The notes: generated by a model from the sequence alone, not told the origin. Positions 1-9,709 are shown, numbered from the stretch's first letter. The stretch: 64,000 bases of DNA from Flectonema sp. DT1601 (GCA_964019425.1 OZ025780.1:762001-826000), one strand, 5' to 3'. Translations and numbers: made by a program.

Positions 1-311
1 ACGCATTCCGTACTGGTCCAGGAAAGGATATTTTCACTAACAGATTCCCATGTTTGGAAGCAGCACACGAAACCTTCACCAAGCGTGTTGAGCACTTTAT
101 GGCCATCATGGAGAAGGGTATTCCAGCAACAGGATTTCTTGGAGGTAGCAGACCAAACATTGCTGATCTCAGAATGGTTGGATGTTTCGAATTCATGACC
201 AACGACGCATTCGGTAACGTCATGGGAGACAACTTAACAAAGAACCCGAGCACCGCTGCTCTTTACACAAGACAAAAGGCGTTCATGGCTACGCTCACTG
301 CTGCTCTCTAG
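1..311 (+). CDS. Glutathione S-transferase-like protein, C-terminal part (5' end outside window)
   Basis: The frame is open from the window edge (codons start at base 3) to the TAG at 309-311, giving about 102 residues. The peptide is helical and contains SRPNIADLRMVG, which matches the conserved helix-6 region of the GST C-terminal domain (small residue, then xxAD followed by hydrophobics, the N-capping box). The ending KNPSTAALYTRQKAF resembles the final helices, where GSTs carry a P-x-x-xxY segment. The glutathione-binding thioredoxin-like half would lie upstream and is not visible, so subclass and activity cannot be judged. GSTs conjugate glutathione to electrophiles or isomerise substrates in the cytosol. 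Confidence 0.7.
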   Translation, partial: AFRTGPGKDIFTNRFPCLEAAHETFTKRVEHFMAIMEKGIPATGFLGGSRPNIADLRMVGCFEFMTNDAFGNVMGDNLTKNPSTAALYTRQKAFMATLTAAL

Positions 312-1373
312 GTAACTGAAATTTATTTTCCTCTTTTTTTTTTTTTTTTTTTTTTTTTGATTGGTGTTTTTTTTATATATGCCATTAGTGATTTCTGATA
401 TCCTCTCAGAAGAAAACGGAATTGACCAAAAGGCAGCACCTGGCATTCATTCGGCATACTTTCAGTGTTGCCTTTTTTTTATTTTTTATCTAATCTTTTC
501 TTACCATAGCTAGTTCCCCTTTCCGAAAGTGAGCCCAACTCACTTAAATTCCCATTATTGAGCTTCTTCTTTTCATACCAAGAATACTAGAACGGTGGAG
601 GGTAGGGATACCAAAGGATTGCCTGCAGCTGATTAAAGCAGCAGAATTGTTATATTCTTTTTTTTGGTATTTGTATCTTGCCTGGAAAAATGCCAAAGGA
701 ATTCTTTCTTTTAAAAAGATAATTATTTGGTAAAAACTGTTCACGGCCTGTAGTCTTTTCTTGGAGCAATAAAACAATTTTTATACAAGGAGGAAAAAAA
801 AAAAAAAAAAGAAAAAAAAAAAACCGTATCTCTCTGATAACAGCGCGACAACGGGAGGGTTTTAAAGCCCTCCCACCACAAGCGTGAAAGCTGTTTGCTG
901 GAGTTTTGGGATTTCTTCTTTTATTTTATTTTATTATTTTTTTTTCCCCCACTCAATAGGGAGATGTGGTGTTCACTCTTAATGCCCAACAAGCTTTTTT
1001 CTTTTTTCAAAAAAATTCTCCCTTTCGATTATTCTACATTCAAAACCAGTGACTCCTGAGTGGGACAAAAGCTGCGTCTTGTATGAAAGATATAAGTGTA
1101 AGGTGAGTATTACTGGATAAACAAAAATAAAAAAAAAAGGCAGGGGGAGGGGGAGGGGGGGGGGAGAAAATACAACGAAAATATATCTATTGATATAACC
1201 CCCTCTCCCGTTCATCCCCTCTTTTTTTTTCTTTTCTTTTTCTCCCGATATTTTCTTTTCTTTTTATTGTCCGTCCTCAAAAGCATTCAAGCTAAGTCGG
1301 GAGAGAGAAAAAAAAAACTACTAATTATTATTTTATATTTTTTTTTAAATTTTTCCAGAAAATAAAAGTAAAA
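312..1373. other. Intergenic region with homopolymer tracts
   Basis: No gene is recognised. It holds long T runs near 335-358, A-rich runs near 793-823, a G-rich stretch near 1140-1164, and pyrimidine-rich sequence from 1215 to 1260. The last part, a T-rich tract ending in CCAG at 1355-1358, is a good splice-acceptor candidate 15 bases before the first cyclase start. Confidence 0.6.
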
Positions 1374-3584
1374 ATGCATTGTTCGATATTTGAACTCTTC
1401 TACAAAGAAACGGATTCCCCTGAAATGAAGCAGCGAAAGAAAATGTTTATTGCTTGCTGTTCAATTGGGGGAATTGTTTGTTTTGGTGCTGCGGGTTCAG
1501 GAGAGACGATGTTTTTTACAATCTCAACGTTAATTGCTGGGTGTTTTGACGTTTTTCTACTAATAAAATGGTACATAACGAAGACTCAAGAAACTTTTGA
1601 GATCATCCTCATAGTGTACAGTTCTCTACTACTAATCATGATTTCTGATGTGGCCAGACTGAGTGAAATGAGAGAACCACTTTGGCCATCAGCAATATTA
1701 ATGATGGACGTTATACTGATGGGTAAACTTCCAGGATATGTAGAAGTTGTTGCATTGGTATCTTTCTGTTTATATTTCATCATTATTGGGATTGAACGAG
1801 TCATCCGTTTTGGACTCTTCGATATAATAAATCCACTTAGAATGAGAGAATTACGAGGCTGCTTTGATCTCACTCCGGAGGAGTTAGCAGCAACACCTTG
1901 CAAGCAACCCATTTACTCAGCTGCGATGTTACAATTATCTTCCTTATCGGTTTTTGTACTAAGCTATTTCGCAACCCGAAGCTTTGCCGTGGGTATGCAA
2001 AGAGAAAAGGCAAAACTTCAAGCGAGTGTCTCACTTGCGGAAACTGTTGTCGCTGCTCTTGTTCGCTTTGATCTCGAAGAAGCCGCAACCTGCATCGGAA
2101 ATGAGGAGCACACTGCTCTCTCTGAAGTCCTCAACAAGTTGCTTCAAAACCTTCATCAGTATCGACCCTACCTGCCAGACTCTCTGTTTGAATTTTCTGA
2201 GGAAAGTTTTCACGTGAGTGTGTCGCCTCCCCAAGATCAAGCGGCGATTCTCTTCACTGACTTGAAGTCTTCGACTGCTATATGGGAAGCCAGTCCTGAT
2301 GCTATGAAACGAGCTTTGAAAATGCACAACAACATCATCAGAAGTTGTCTTGGTGACTACGGAGGTTACGAAGTGAAGACAATTGGAGATGCTTTCATGG
2401 TCGCCTTTGAGGATATGACAAGCGGGTGTTCATTTGCGATGGCTGTGCAGGAGAAGATAATGTCAACGACTTGGCCGACTGAACTAATACTTCCTGATAA
2501 CTTTATTAGCAACGGATGGAATGGTTTAGTGCTGAGAATTGGAATTCATTTTGGAGAAGTCACTACTGAGGTGAGCAAGCTGAGTGGCCGTACAGACTAC
2601 TTCGGCCGAACAGTAAACAGAGCAGCTCGTTTAGAAGGCGCATGCACACCTGGAGGTATTGCTATAGACGTTTCCTTATTAAATGATATACCTGACTTAG
2701 AAGGATGGCATTACAAGATTACGTCAGAAACTCTAAAAGGGATAGACGATCATCCGACTGCAATTGCAATCATAGAAACGAATTCATCAAGAGAAGAACT
2801 CTGCTCTGAAAAACCCATGCGGACAATGTCATCTGTGCCAACAATAAGTGACACCGGGTCTGAGAGCATAGTGGCTACCTTGCCAATGGAAAAAAGAACC
2901 TTCGCAACAGTCTGCAATGTCAGAATTGAAATGACTGAGAAAATATACTCACAGCACTTGGTGAGTATGCATTTGTCAAAAACGATATCCTGTCTGGAAC
3001 GTACTGAGGGTTCAATTATTGCTGTTGTTTCATCATTCATCACTATTGGATGGAATACCGTAAGAGCAACACCAACTCATGTTGAGAACAGTGTTCGATT
3101 CACATCATTAATGTATTCCACCTTCTCATCACCTGGTGAGATATTTATTGGACTCTCATCCAGTCCAGTTCACTGTGGAACTGTTGGAACGAGAGAACAG
3201 AGATTTGTGACTGTTTTTGGAGACTGTGTTGCAACCTGTGGTTTGCTGTGTCAGGCTTGCTATGATATTGGTGCCTTTGCTCTTTGTACAATATCGTCGA
3301 TCAATGAATTTCGTACTCGACCAGTCGATCGGTGGTTGCAAAACAATTCCTCAATTGTTAGCAGTGACTTCCTTATTTATGAGATCCAAGTCGGTGAGTT
3401 ACGATCATGGCTACCAACAATGTTTCGTGAAGAACAAGACGACTGGGGTTGGAGTGAGGAGTACTGGTCTGCCTTCGACAGAAAGGACTGGAGTGAAATT
3501 GACGCCTCTGCTCCTCAAGACAAAGTTCTGAGAGAAGTGTCCAACATGCTGCGAAAGGGAAAATCACTCAGATACAGCGGATAA
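1374..3584 (+). CDS. Membrane class III adenylate cyclase, array copy 1 (divergent type)
   Basis: This 736-residue copy begins at the ATG at 1374, 15 bases after an acceptor-like AG. It has six predicted membrane helices, then the linker-plus-cyclase core shared with the other copies. The metal-binding Asp is near residue 296 in FTDLKSST, and VKTIGD and TDYFGRTVNRAAR are intact. The N-terminal 200 residues, the inter-domain linker and the C-terminal tail differ strongly from copies 2-8, whereas about 1,995-2,660 and 2,995-3,290 are nearly identical at the nucleotide level. That mosaic suggests conversion by its neighbours. It shares the YFATRSFAVGMQREKAKLQ junction with copy 9, the other outer copy. 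Its C-terminus ends GKSLRYSG. Confidence 0.93.
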   Translation: MHCSIFELFYKETDSPEMKQRKKMFIACCSIGGIVCFGAAGSGETMFFTISTLIAGCFDVFLLIKWYITKTQETFEIILIVYSSLLLIMISDVARLSEMREPLWPSAILMMDVILMGKLPGYVEVVALVSFCLYFIIIGIERVIRFGLFDIINPLRMRELRGCFDLTPEELAATPCKQPIYSAAMLQLSSLSVFVLSYFATRSFAVGMQREKAKLQASVSLAETVVAALVRFDLEEAATCIGNEEHTALSEVLNKLLQNLHQYRPYLPDSLFEFSEESFHVSVSPPQDQAAILFTDLKSSTAIWEASPDAMKRALKMHNNIIRSCLGDYGGYEVKTIGDAFMVAFEDMTSGCSFAMAVQEKIMSTTWPTELILPDNFISNGWNGLVLRIGIHFGEVTTEVSKLSGRTDYFGRTVNRAARLEGACTPGGIAIDVSLLNDIPDLEGWHYKITSETLKGIDDHPTAIAIIETNSSREELCSEKPMRTMSSVPTISDTGSESIVATLPMEKRTFATVCNVRIEMTEKIYSQHLVSMHLSKTISCLERTEGSIIAVVSSFITIGWNTVRATPTHVENSVRFTSLMYSTFSSPGEIFIGLSSSPVHCGTVGTREQRFVTVFGDCVATCGLLCQACYDIGAFALCTISSINEFRTRPVDRWLQNNSSIVSSDFLIYEIQVGELRSWLPTMFREEQDDWGWSEEYWSAFDRKDWSEIDASAPQDKVLREVSNMLRKGKSLRYSG

Positions 3585-4467
3585 TTATTATACTTAATTA
3601 ATAATTGTCCAAATTTTGTATTAAAGCTGTGCCGCTGCAAGCAAACACGGACCAAGGAGTCTTAACACGTGTGCTGCTGTACTGCTCTCAAAAATATTTC
3701 TTTTTTTGTTTTTTTTGCACTAAACTTATCGTTGCGGACTATTTTTGCCTCTCTCTCACCTTTTTTACGTATTAAAATGCTGTCAAGCCAACTGTTTTCT
3801 TTTCTCCCTCTCTTATTATCTTACACTCGTAGTGTGGAATTGTACAATCGTTGGGGCTCTCAAAGAACTTGTTGAGGAACTTATTTCAGGCAGATATTTC
3901 ACTGAAGTACAAAAAAAAAAAAAAAGAAAAAAATTCCAGCTTTTCAGTTGGGGTGGAGTAGAGAGCCTGACGTCAGTTTGTTTGGATGTTTATTCTGTAC
4001 ACTGCTTTCCGCTGTACACTGCTTTCCGCTGTACACTGCTTTCCGCTGTACGCTGCTTTCCGTTTGGTATTTTTTTGTTACCTCCCGCTCGTGATTTATT
4101 TTAATGGTTAGTCTATTTAAGTTCTCTGAGGCTATTCCAACTTTCTAGTTGCGAATTATTGCTTTCCCGTTCACATCAGTTTTTTTTTGTGCTCTTTTTT
4201 ACGTTACTTGTGTTTCCCAGATTACACCATCTTAATGATCCATAAGTGTATGGCTTTTTCTTATTTACAAACACAAAAAAACAAAAAACAAACTCGAAGC
4301 ATATGATTTATCTTCCTACGGAAGTAAATCGATAAAATGACCTTCCTGTACTTTGATCACGTTGACATCACTGATGAAGAGTGAGGAGCTATTAAAAGTG
4401 AATCTGTTGACTCTTCAGTCACTATCTTTTGTTCCCTCTTCAGGTGTGGAGAAATAGCAAAGAACGA
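3585..4467. other. Intergenic region between cyclase copies 1 and 2
   Basis: No gene is recognised. It contains a 17-bp minisatellite (3,995-4,062) and T-rich tracts. From about 4,390 it contains the last part of the leader shared by copies 2-8: ATTAAAAGTGAATCTG, then a pyrimidine-rich stretch and the acceptor CAG at 4,441-4,443. The longer upstream module found before copies 3-8 is absent here. Confidence 0.6.
3995..4062. repeat. 17-bp minisatellite, four units
   Basis: Four head-to-tail copies of CTGTACACTGCTTTCCG are visible. The fourth differs by one base (CGCTG for CACTG). It lies in noncoding sequence between cyclase copies 1 and 2. Confidence 0.95.
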
Positions 4468-6708
4468 ATGCGTTCGTTATTTGAGTACTTTTTCTCTGAA
4501 GACGATACGGAGGAGACAAGACATAGAAAGAAGTTAATGATCACACTGTGTCTGGCGATTACAAGTGTCGCATGCGGTTCAGCAGTTTTAATTGACTTCG
4601 AACTTTCCGTAGTCCTCCTTGATATTCTTGGATTCAAAAGTTTGTTGTTACTGTTAAAGTGGTTTATAACAAAGAAGATTCCCGATAGAGATATAGCGAT
4701 ATTCTTAATGTTATGGTTGGCAATGGTTCTGTATAAAGACATCCTTCTAGTCAGTGAAATGCAAACTCCTCTTTGGCCCGCGGCGGTAGTTCTTCTGGAC
4801 ATCAGTTTAATATGCAAGCTGCCTTATTCCGTTACAACGTCCTTAGTTCTTGCTGTCTGTGTTCATCTTGTCGTCACCGGTATTGAAAATGGTACTCGCT
4901 TTGGTCTTTATGATGTTGTTGGAAGTACTAAAATGAGATATCACAGGGGATGCTTTAACATCACTCCTGAGGAAATTGAAGCGACTCCTTGTAAAACACC
5001 ATTACATCTTGCTGGTGCAGATACAATGTTATTTATGTCAATATTTCTCCTGGACTACTACGCCACCCGAAGCTTTGCCATGGGCATGTTTAGAGAAAAG
5101 GCAAAACTTCAAGCGAGTGTCTCACTTGCGGAAACTGTTGTCGCTGCTCTTGTTCGCTTCGATCTCGAAGAAGCCGCAACCTGCATCGGAAATGAGGAGT
5201 ACACTCCTCTATCTGAAGTCTTCAACAGGTTGCTTCAAAACCTTCATCAGTATCGACCCTACCTGCCAGACTCTCTGTTTGAATTTTCTGAGGAAACCTT
5301 TCACGTGAGTGTGTCGCCTCCCCAAGATCAAGCGGCGATTCTCTTCACTGACTTGAAGTCTTCGACTGCTATATGGGAAGCCAGTCCTGATGCTATGAAA
5401 CGAGCTTTGAAAATGCACAACAACATCATCAGAAGTTGTCTTGGTGACTACGGAGGTTACGAAGTGAAGACAATTGGAGATGCTTTCATGGTCGCCTTTG
5501 AGGATATGACAAGCGGGTGTTCATTTGCGATGGCTGTGCAGGAGAAGATAATGTCAACGACTTGGCCGACTGAACTAATACTTCCTGATAACTTTATTAG
5601 CAACGGATGGAATGGTTTAGTGCTGAGAATTGGAATTCGTTTTGGAGAAGTCACTACTGAGGTGAGCAAGCTGAGTGGCCGTACAGACTACTTCGGCCGA
5701 ACAGTAAACAGAGCAGCTCGTTTAGAAGGCGCATGCACACCTGGAGGTATTGCTATTTCTAACTCTATGTTGGATCAAATGCCATGTGCAGGAGGTTGGT
5801 ATCACGAGAATACTGCTGAAATCTTGAAGGGAATAGATGAGAACCCTGTGGAAATTACTCTTTTTCAATTGATCGATACAAAGAATAGAGTTCCTTTATC
5901 GTGTGACACTTTTTCTGCTGATAGTTCAGCATCATTCAGATCTTTGGGTTCAGCATCATTCAGCTCATTGCCCCTAGCACGAGCTGGGAGGAAAGGAAGC
6001 GCCACTACATGTACTGTGAGACTTGCCATCCCTGATGTCCACCACGCAATACACGGTGTCGACAATGCGCTATCTAGAGCTATATCCTGTTTAGAACGTA
6101 CTGAGGGTTCAATTATTGCTGTTGTTTCATCATTCATCACTATTGGATGGAATACCGTAAGAGCAACACCAACTCATGTTGAGAACAGTGTTCGATTCAC
6201 ATCATTAATGTATTCCACCTTCTCATCACCTGGTGAGATATTTATTGGACTCTCATCCAGTCCAGTTCACTGTGGAACTGTTGGAACGAAAGAACAGAGA
6301 TTTGTGACTGTTTTTGGAGACTGTGTTGCCGCCTGTGGTTTGCTGTGTCAGGCTTGCTATGATATTGGTGCCTTTGCTCTTTGTACTGCTGAAACGATAA
6401 AGGATTTCCCTGTTCGTCCTGTTGACCGATGGAAACTAAATACAAACGATGATGAAATAACGACTGTCGATATTTATGAACTTAACGCACCAGAGTTGAA
6501 GAGTTGCCTCTGTTCACCTCTTCTTAATGATAGTTTAGACAATACTGCTTTTACTGAATGGGGTTGGAGTAAATCGTACTGGACAGCCTTTAACAACAAA
6601 GACTGGGAAACAATAAAAAAACAATCCACACGTAGTAGAGTCTTGAGATGCGTAGCTGACATGTTACGAAGTGGAAGTTCCCTGCGATTTGATAATAACG
6701 ATTTCTAA
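4468..6708 (+). CDS. Membrane class III adenylate cyclase, array copy 2 (reference description)
   Basis: Makes cAMP from ATP at the plasma or flagellar membrane (family inference). The protein has 746 residues from the ATG at 4468. Six predicted helices lie at about 23-40, 47-68, 75-95, 102-119, 121-139 and 185-205. A 45-residue outer loop between helices 5 and 6 has cysteines at 162 and 175 and an N-I-T glycosylation site. A signalling helix (208-236) and a YRPYLP linker (262-267) precede the catalytic domain (about 285-432), which has metal-binding D295 and D338, adenine-selecting K334 and D407, and N414/R418, so it should work as a homodimer. The core resembles trypanosomatid receptor cyclases. 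A second cyclase fold (about 513-640) keeps the GTVGTKEQRFVTVFGD strand but lacks the Asp, Asn and Arg residues. A tail with EWGWSKSYWTAF follows. Confidence 0.95.
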   Translation: MRSLFEYFFSEDDTEETRHRKKLMITLCLAITSVACGSAVLIDFELSVVLLDILGFKSLLLLLKWFITKKIPDRDIAIFLMLWLAMVLYKDILLVSEMQTPLWPAAVVLLDISLICKLPYSVTTSLVLAVCVHLVVTGIENGTRFGLYDVVGSTKMRYHRGCFNITPEEIEATPCKTPLHLAGADTMLFMSIFLLDYYATRSFAMGMFREKAKLQASVSLAETVVAALVRFDLEEAATCIGNEEYTPLSEVFNRLLQNLHQYRPYLPDSLFEFSEETFHVSVSPPQDQAAILFTDLKSSTAIWEASPDAMKRALKMHNNIIRSCLGDYGGYEVKTIGDAFMVAFEDMTSGCSFAMAVQEKIMSTTWPTELILPDNFISNGWNGLVLRIGIRFGEVTTEVSKLSGRTDYFGRTVNRAARLEGACTPGGIAISNSMLDQMPCAGGWYHENTAEILKGIDENPVEITLFQLIDTKNRVPLSCDTFSADSSASFRSLGSASFSSLPLARAGRKGSATTCTVRLAIPDVHHAIHGVDNALSRAISCLERTEGSIIAVVSSFITIGWNTVRATPTHVENSVRFTSLMYSTFSSPGEIFIGLSSSPVHCGTVGTKEQRFVTVFGDCVAACGLLCQACYDIGAFALCTAETIKDFPVRPVDRWKLNTNDDEITTVDIYELNAPELKSCLCSPLLNDSLDNTAFTEWGWSKSYWTAFNNKDWETIKKQSTRSRVLRCVADMLRSGSSLRFDNNDF

Positions 6709-7486
6709 GACCAATCCAATCCCCTTTTTGTAGTATCGTCTATTCTTTAGTTGTAATCTTTCTTTCCAGAAGGAATTATAATTTTTAGAAAAACCTTTAT
6801 AAACTGTCAGAAGGTTAATCTTGACACCCCTCATAAGCTCAACTTAACTCTACTTATCAAATGATAATTAGTTATGGTCTATTTGGATTTGTATTTTGAG
6901 CCACCTTGCGATTTAAAGTGTTAGTCTAGACTGGCGACACGGGATACAGATCCCACAGACTTATATTAGTCTCATCACGGCATCTTATTGTTGTGAAATT
7001 ACGATTTAATTATATTTTGAGATCTAAGATTATAACCATCTTCCAATTCCCTGTTGTAATATCGTCAGTTCTTTAGTTTGTTATCTTTCTTACTAGAAAA
7101 GATTCACTGAAGAGCTGAGTACAGAAACCTAACAGTACTATTTCCTTACGATATGCTTCATTTGATTTAATTATTTATTTGTGATAACTGACTGCTGTTT
7201 TTGTACTAATACATCACTCTGGGAATGGATTGGAAAATTTTCTCTAAATGAAAAGATGATTCTTAGCTTTTCAGCTTTAATTAACTTTTCTGTTATTATT
7301 GACTTTGAATTAGATAAAGCAATCTTACTGATAATATTACTTTTTTAAAACATGTGTTGGGAAGGTGATGACGTTCAGTTTTTATTTAACTTCTCCTGAT
7401 GACACATCATATAAAAGTGAATCTGTTGACTCTTCAGTCACTATCTTTTGTTCCCTCTTCAGGTGTGGAGAAATAGCAAAGAACAA
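6709..7486. repeat. Cyclase array spacer, type A, first copy
   Basis: This noncoding spacer recurs after copies 3, 4 and 6 with a few percent difference. It starts with the 3' flank (CCAATCCCC), holds an imperfect internal duplication (about 6,710-6,772 and 7,041-7,105), and ends in the upstream module of copy 3. No gene is seen. Confidence 0.85.
7251..7462 (+). promoter_or_regulatory. Conserved upstream module of cyclase copy 3 with TATA-like box and acceptor
   Basis: A stretch of about 210 bp is nearly identical before copies 3, 4, 5, 6 and 8 and is split by a LINE before copy 7. It includes TATAAAA at 7,410-7,416 and a pyrimidine-rich stretch ending CTTCAG at 7,457-7,462, 25 bases before the ATG. 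Conservation in a recent array may be only duplication, so the promoter reading is inference. The acceptor reading is stronger. Confidence 0.5.
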
Positions 7487-9709
7487 ATGCGTTCATTATA
7501 TGAGTACTTTTTCTCTGAAGACGATACGGAGGAGACAAGACATAAAAAGAGGATAACGGTCACAGCGTGTCTGGCGATTACAAGTGTCGCATGCGGTTCA
7601 GCAGTTGTAAGCGAATTGACACTTTACATAATCCTCCTTTTTATTCTTGGATTCAAGAGTTTGTTGTTATTGTTAAAGTGGTTTATAACAAAGCAGATTC
7701 CCGATAGAGATATAGCAGTATTCTTAATTTTATGGTTGGCAATGGTCCTGTATAACGACATCCTTCAAGTCAGTGAAATGGGAACCCCTTTTTGGCCCGC
7801 GGCGGTAGTTCTTCTGGACATCAGTTTAATATGCAAGCTGCCTTATTCCGTTACAACGTCCTTAGTTCTTGCTGTCTGTGTTCATCTTGTCGTCACTGGT
7901 ATTGAACAGGGTACTCGCTTTGGTCTTTATGATGTCGTTGGAGGTACCAAAATGAGATATCACAAGGGATGCTTTAACATCACTCCTGAGGAAATTGAAG
8001 CGACTCCTTGTAAAGTACCATTTCATCATGCTGGTCCAAGCTCAATACTATACATGTCAATATTTCTCCTGGACTACTACGCCACCCGAAGCTTTGCCAT
8101 GGGCATGTTTATAGAAAAGGCAAAACTTCAAGCGAGTGTCTCACTTGCGGAAACTGTTGTCGCTGCTCTTGTTCGCTTCGATCTCGAAGAAGCCGCAACC
8201 TGCATCGGAAATGAGGAGTACACTCCTCTATCTGAAGTCCTCAACAAAATGCTTCAAAACCTTCATCAGTATCGACCCTACCTGCCAGACTCTCTGTTTG
8301 AACTTTCTGAGGAAACTTTTCACGTGAGTGTGTCGCCTCCCCAAGATCAAGCGGCGATTCTCTTCACTGACTTGAAGTCTTCGACTGCTATATGGGAAGC
8401 CAGTCCTGATGCTATGAAACGAGCTTTGAAAATGCACAACAACATCATCAGAAGTTGTCTTGGTGACTACGGAGGTTACGAAGTGAAGACAATTGGAGAT
8501 GCTTTCATGGTCGCCTTTGAGGATATGACAAGCGGGTGTTCATTTGCGATGGCTGTGCAGGAGAAGATAATGTCAACGACTTGGCCGACTGAACTAATAC
8601 TTCCTGATAACTTTATTAGCAACGGATGGAATGGTTTAGTGCTGAGAATTGGAATTCATTTTGGAGAAGTCACTACTGAGGTGAGCAAGCTGAGTGGCCG
8701 TACAGACTACTTCGGCCGAACAGTAAACAGAGCAGCTCGTTTAGAAGGCGCATGCACACCTGGAGGTATTGCTATTTCTAACTCTATGTTGGATCAAATG
8801 CCATGTGCAGGAGGTTGGTATCACGAGAACACTGCTGAAATCTTGAAGGGAATAGATGAGAACCCTGTGGAAATTACTCTTTTTCAATTGAACGAAACGA
8901 AGAATAGAGTTCCTTCAATGTTAGAAAATTCTTCTGTCGGTAGCACAGTATCTTTCAGTACACCGGGAAGTCCCCTTGCGCGAGCTGGGAAGAAAGGAAG
9001 CGCCACTACATGTACTGTGAGACTTGCCATCTCTGATGTCCACCGCGCAATACACGGTGTCAACAATGCGCTATCTAGAGCTATATCCTGTTTAGAACGT
9101 ACTGAGGGTTCAATTATTGCTGTTGTTTCATCATTCATCACTATTGGATGGAATACCGTAAGAGCAACACCAACTCATGTTGAGAACAGTGTTCGATTCA
9201 CATCATTAATGTATTCCACCTTCTCATCACCTGGTGAGATATTTATTGGACTCTCATCCAGTCCAGTTCACTGTGGAACTGTTGGAACGAAAGAACAGAG
9301 ATTTGTGACTGTTTTTGGAGACTGTGTTGCCGCCTGTGGTTTGCTGTGTCAGGCTTGCTATGATATTGGTGCCTTTGCTCTTTGTACTGCTGAAACGATA
9401 AAGGATTTCCCTGTTCGTCCTGTTGACCGATGGAAACTAAATACAAACGATGACGAAATAACGACTATCGATATTTATGAACTTAACGCACCTGAGTTGA
9501 AGAGTTGCCTCTGTTCATCTCTTCTTAATGATAGTTTAGACAATACTGCTTTTACTGAATGGGGTTGGAGTAAATCGTACTGGACAGCCTTTAACAACAA
9601 AGACTGGGAAACAATAAAAAAACAATCCACACGTAGTAGAGTCTTGAGATGCGTAGCTGACATGTTACGAAGTGGAAGTTCCCTGCGATTTGATAATAAC
9701 GATTTCTAA
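7487..9709 (+). CDS. Membrane class III adenylate cyclase, array copy 3
   Basis: A 740-residue copy from the ATG at 7487 with all six catalytic-domain residues intact. Its helix 1-2 segment (SAVVSELTLYIILLFILGF) differs from copy 2, and the mature region before the signalling helix reads MGMFIEKAKLQ instead of MFREK. The linker between the cyclase domains is the shorter NETKNRVPSMLENSS type, shared with copies 6, 7 and 8. The end is the FDNNDF type, shared with copies 2, 4 and 6. The start is set by the acceptor AG at 7,461-7,462. Confidence 0.95.
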   Translation: MRSLYEYFFSEDDTEETRHKKRITVTACLAITSVACGSAVVSELTLYIILLFILGFKSLLLLLKWFITKQIPDRDIAVFLILWLAMVLYNDILQVSEMGTPFWPAAVVLLDISLICKLPYSVTTSLVLAVCVHLVVTGIEQGTRFGLYDVVGGTKMRYHKGCFNITPEEIEATPCKVPFHHAGPSSILYMSIFLLDYYATRSFAMGMFIEKAKLQASVSLAETVVAALVRFDLEEAATCIGNEEYTPLSEVLNKMLQNLHQYRPYLPDSLFELSEETFHVSVSPPQDQAAILFTDLKSSTAIWEASPDAMKRALKMHNNIIRSCLGDYGGYEVKTIGDAFMVAFEDMTSGCSFAMAVQEKIMSTTWPTELILPDNFISNGWNGLVLRIGIHFGEVTTEVSKLSGRTDYFGRTVNRAARLEGACTPGGIAISNSMLDQMPCAGGWYHENTAEILKGIDENPVEITLFQLNETKNRVPSMLENSSVGSTVSFSTPGSPLARAGKKGSATTCTVRLAISDVHRAIHGVNNALSRAISCLERTEGSIIAVVSSFITIGWNTVRATPTHVENSVRFTSLMYSTFSSPGEIFIGLSSSPVHCGTVGTKEQRFVTVFGDCVAACGLLCQACYDIGAFALCTAETIKDFPVRPVDRWKLNTNDDEITTIDIYELNAPELKSCLCSSLLNDSLDNTAFTEWGWSKSYWTAFNNKDWETIKKQSTRSRVLRCVADMLRSGSSLRFDNNDF

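Noticed and set aside
4429-4467. N-terminal extension MFPLQVWRNSKER of the cyclases starting at TTG
   Set aside because: It spans the pyrimidine tract and acceptor AG, lacks an ATG, and is out of frame in copy 5, which has two extra bases there.
7365-7556. 63-codon frame starting upstream and overlapping the cyclase start (also before copies 4, 6 and 8)
   Set aside because: Its conservation is explained by the near-identical DNA. It crosses the acceptor and overlaps the real gene in another frame.
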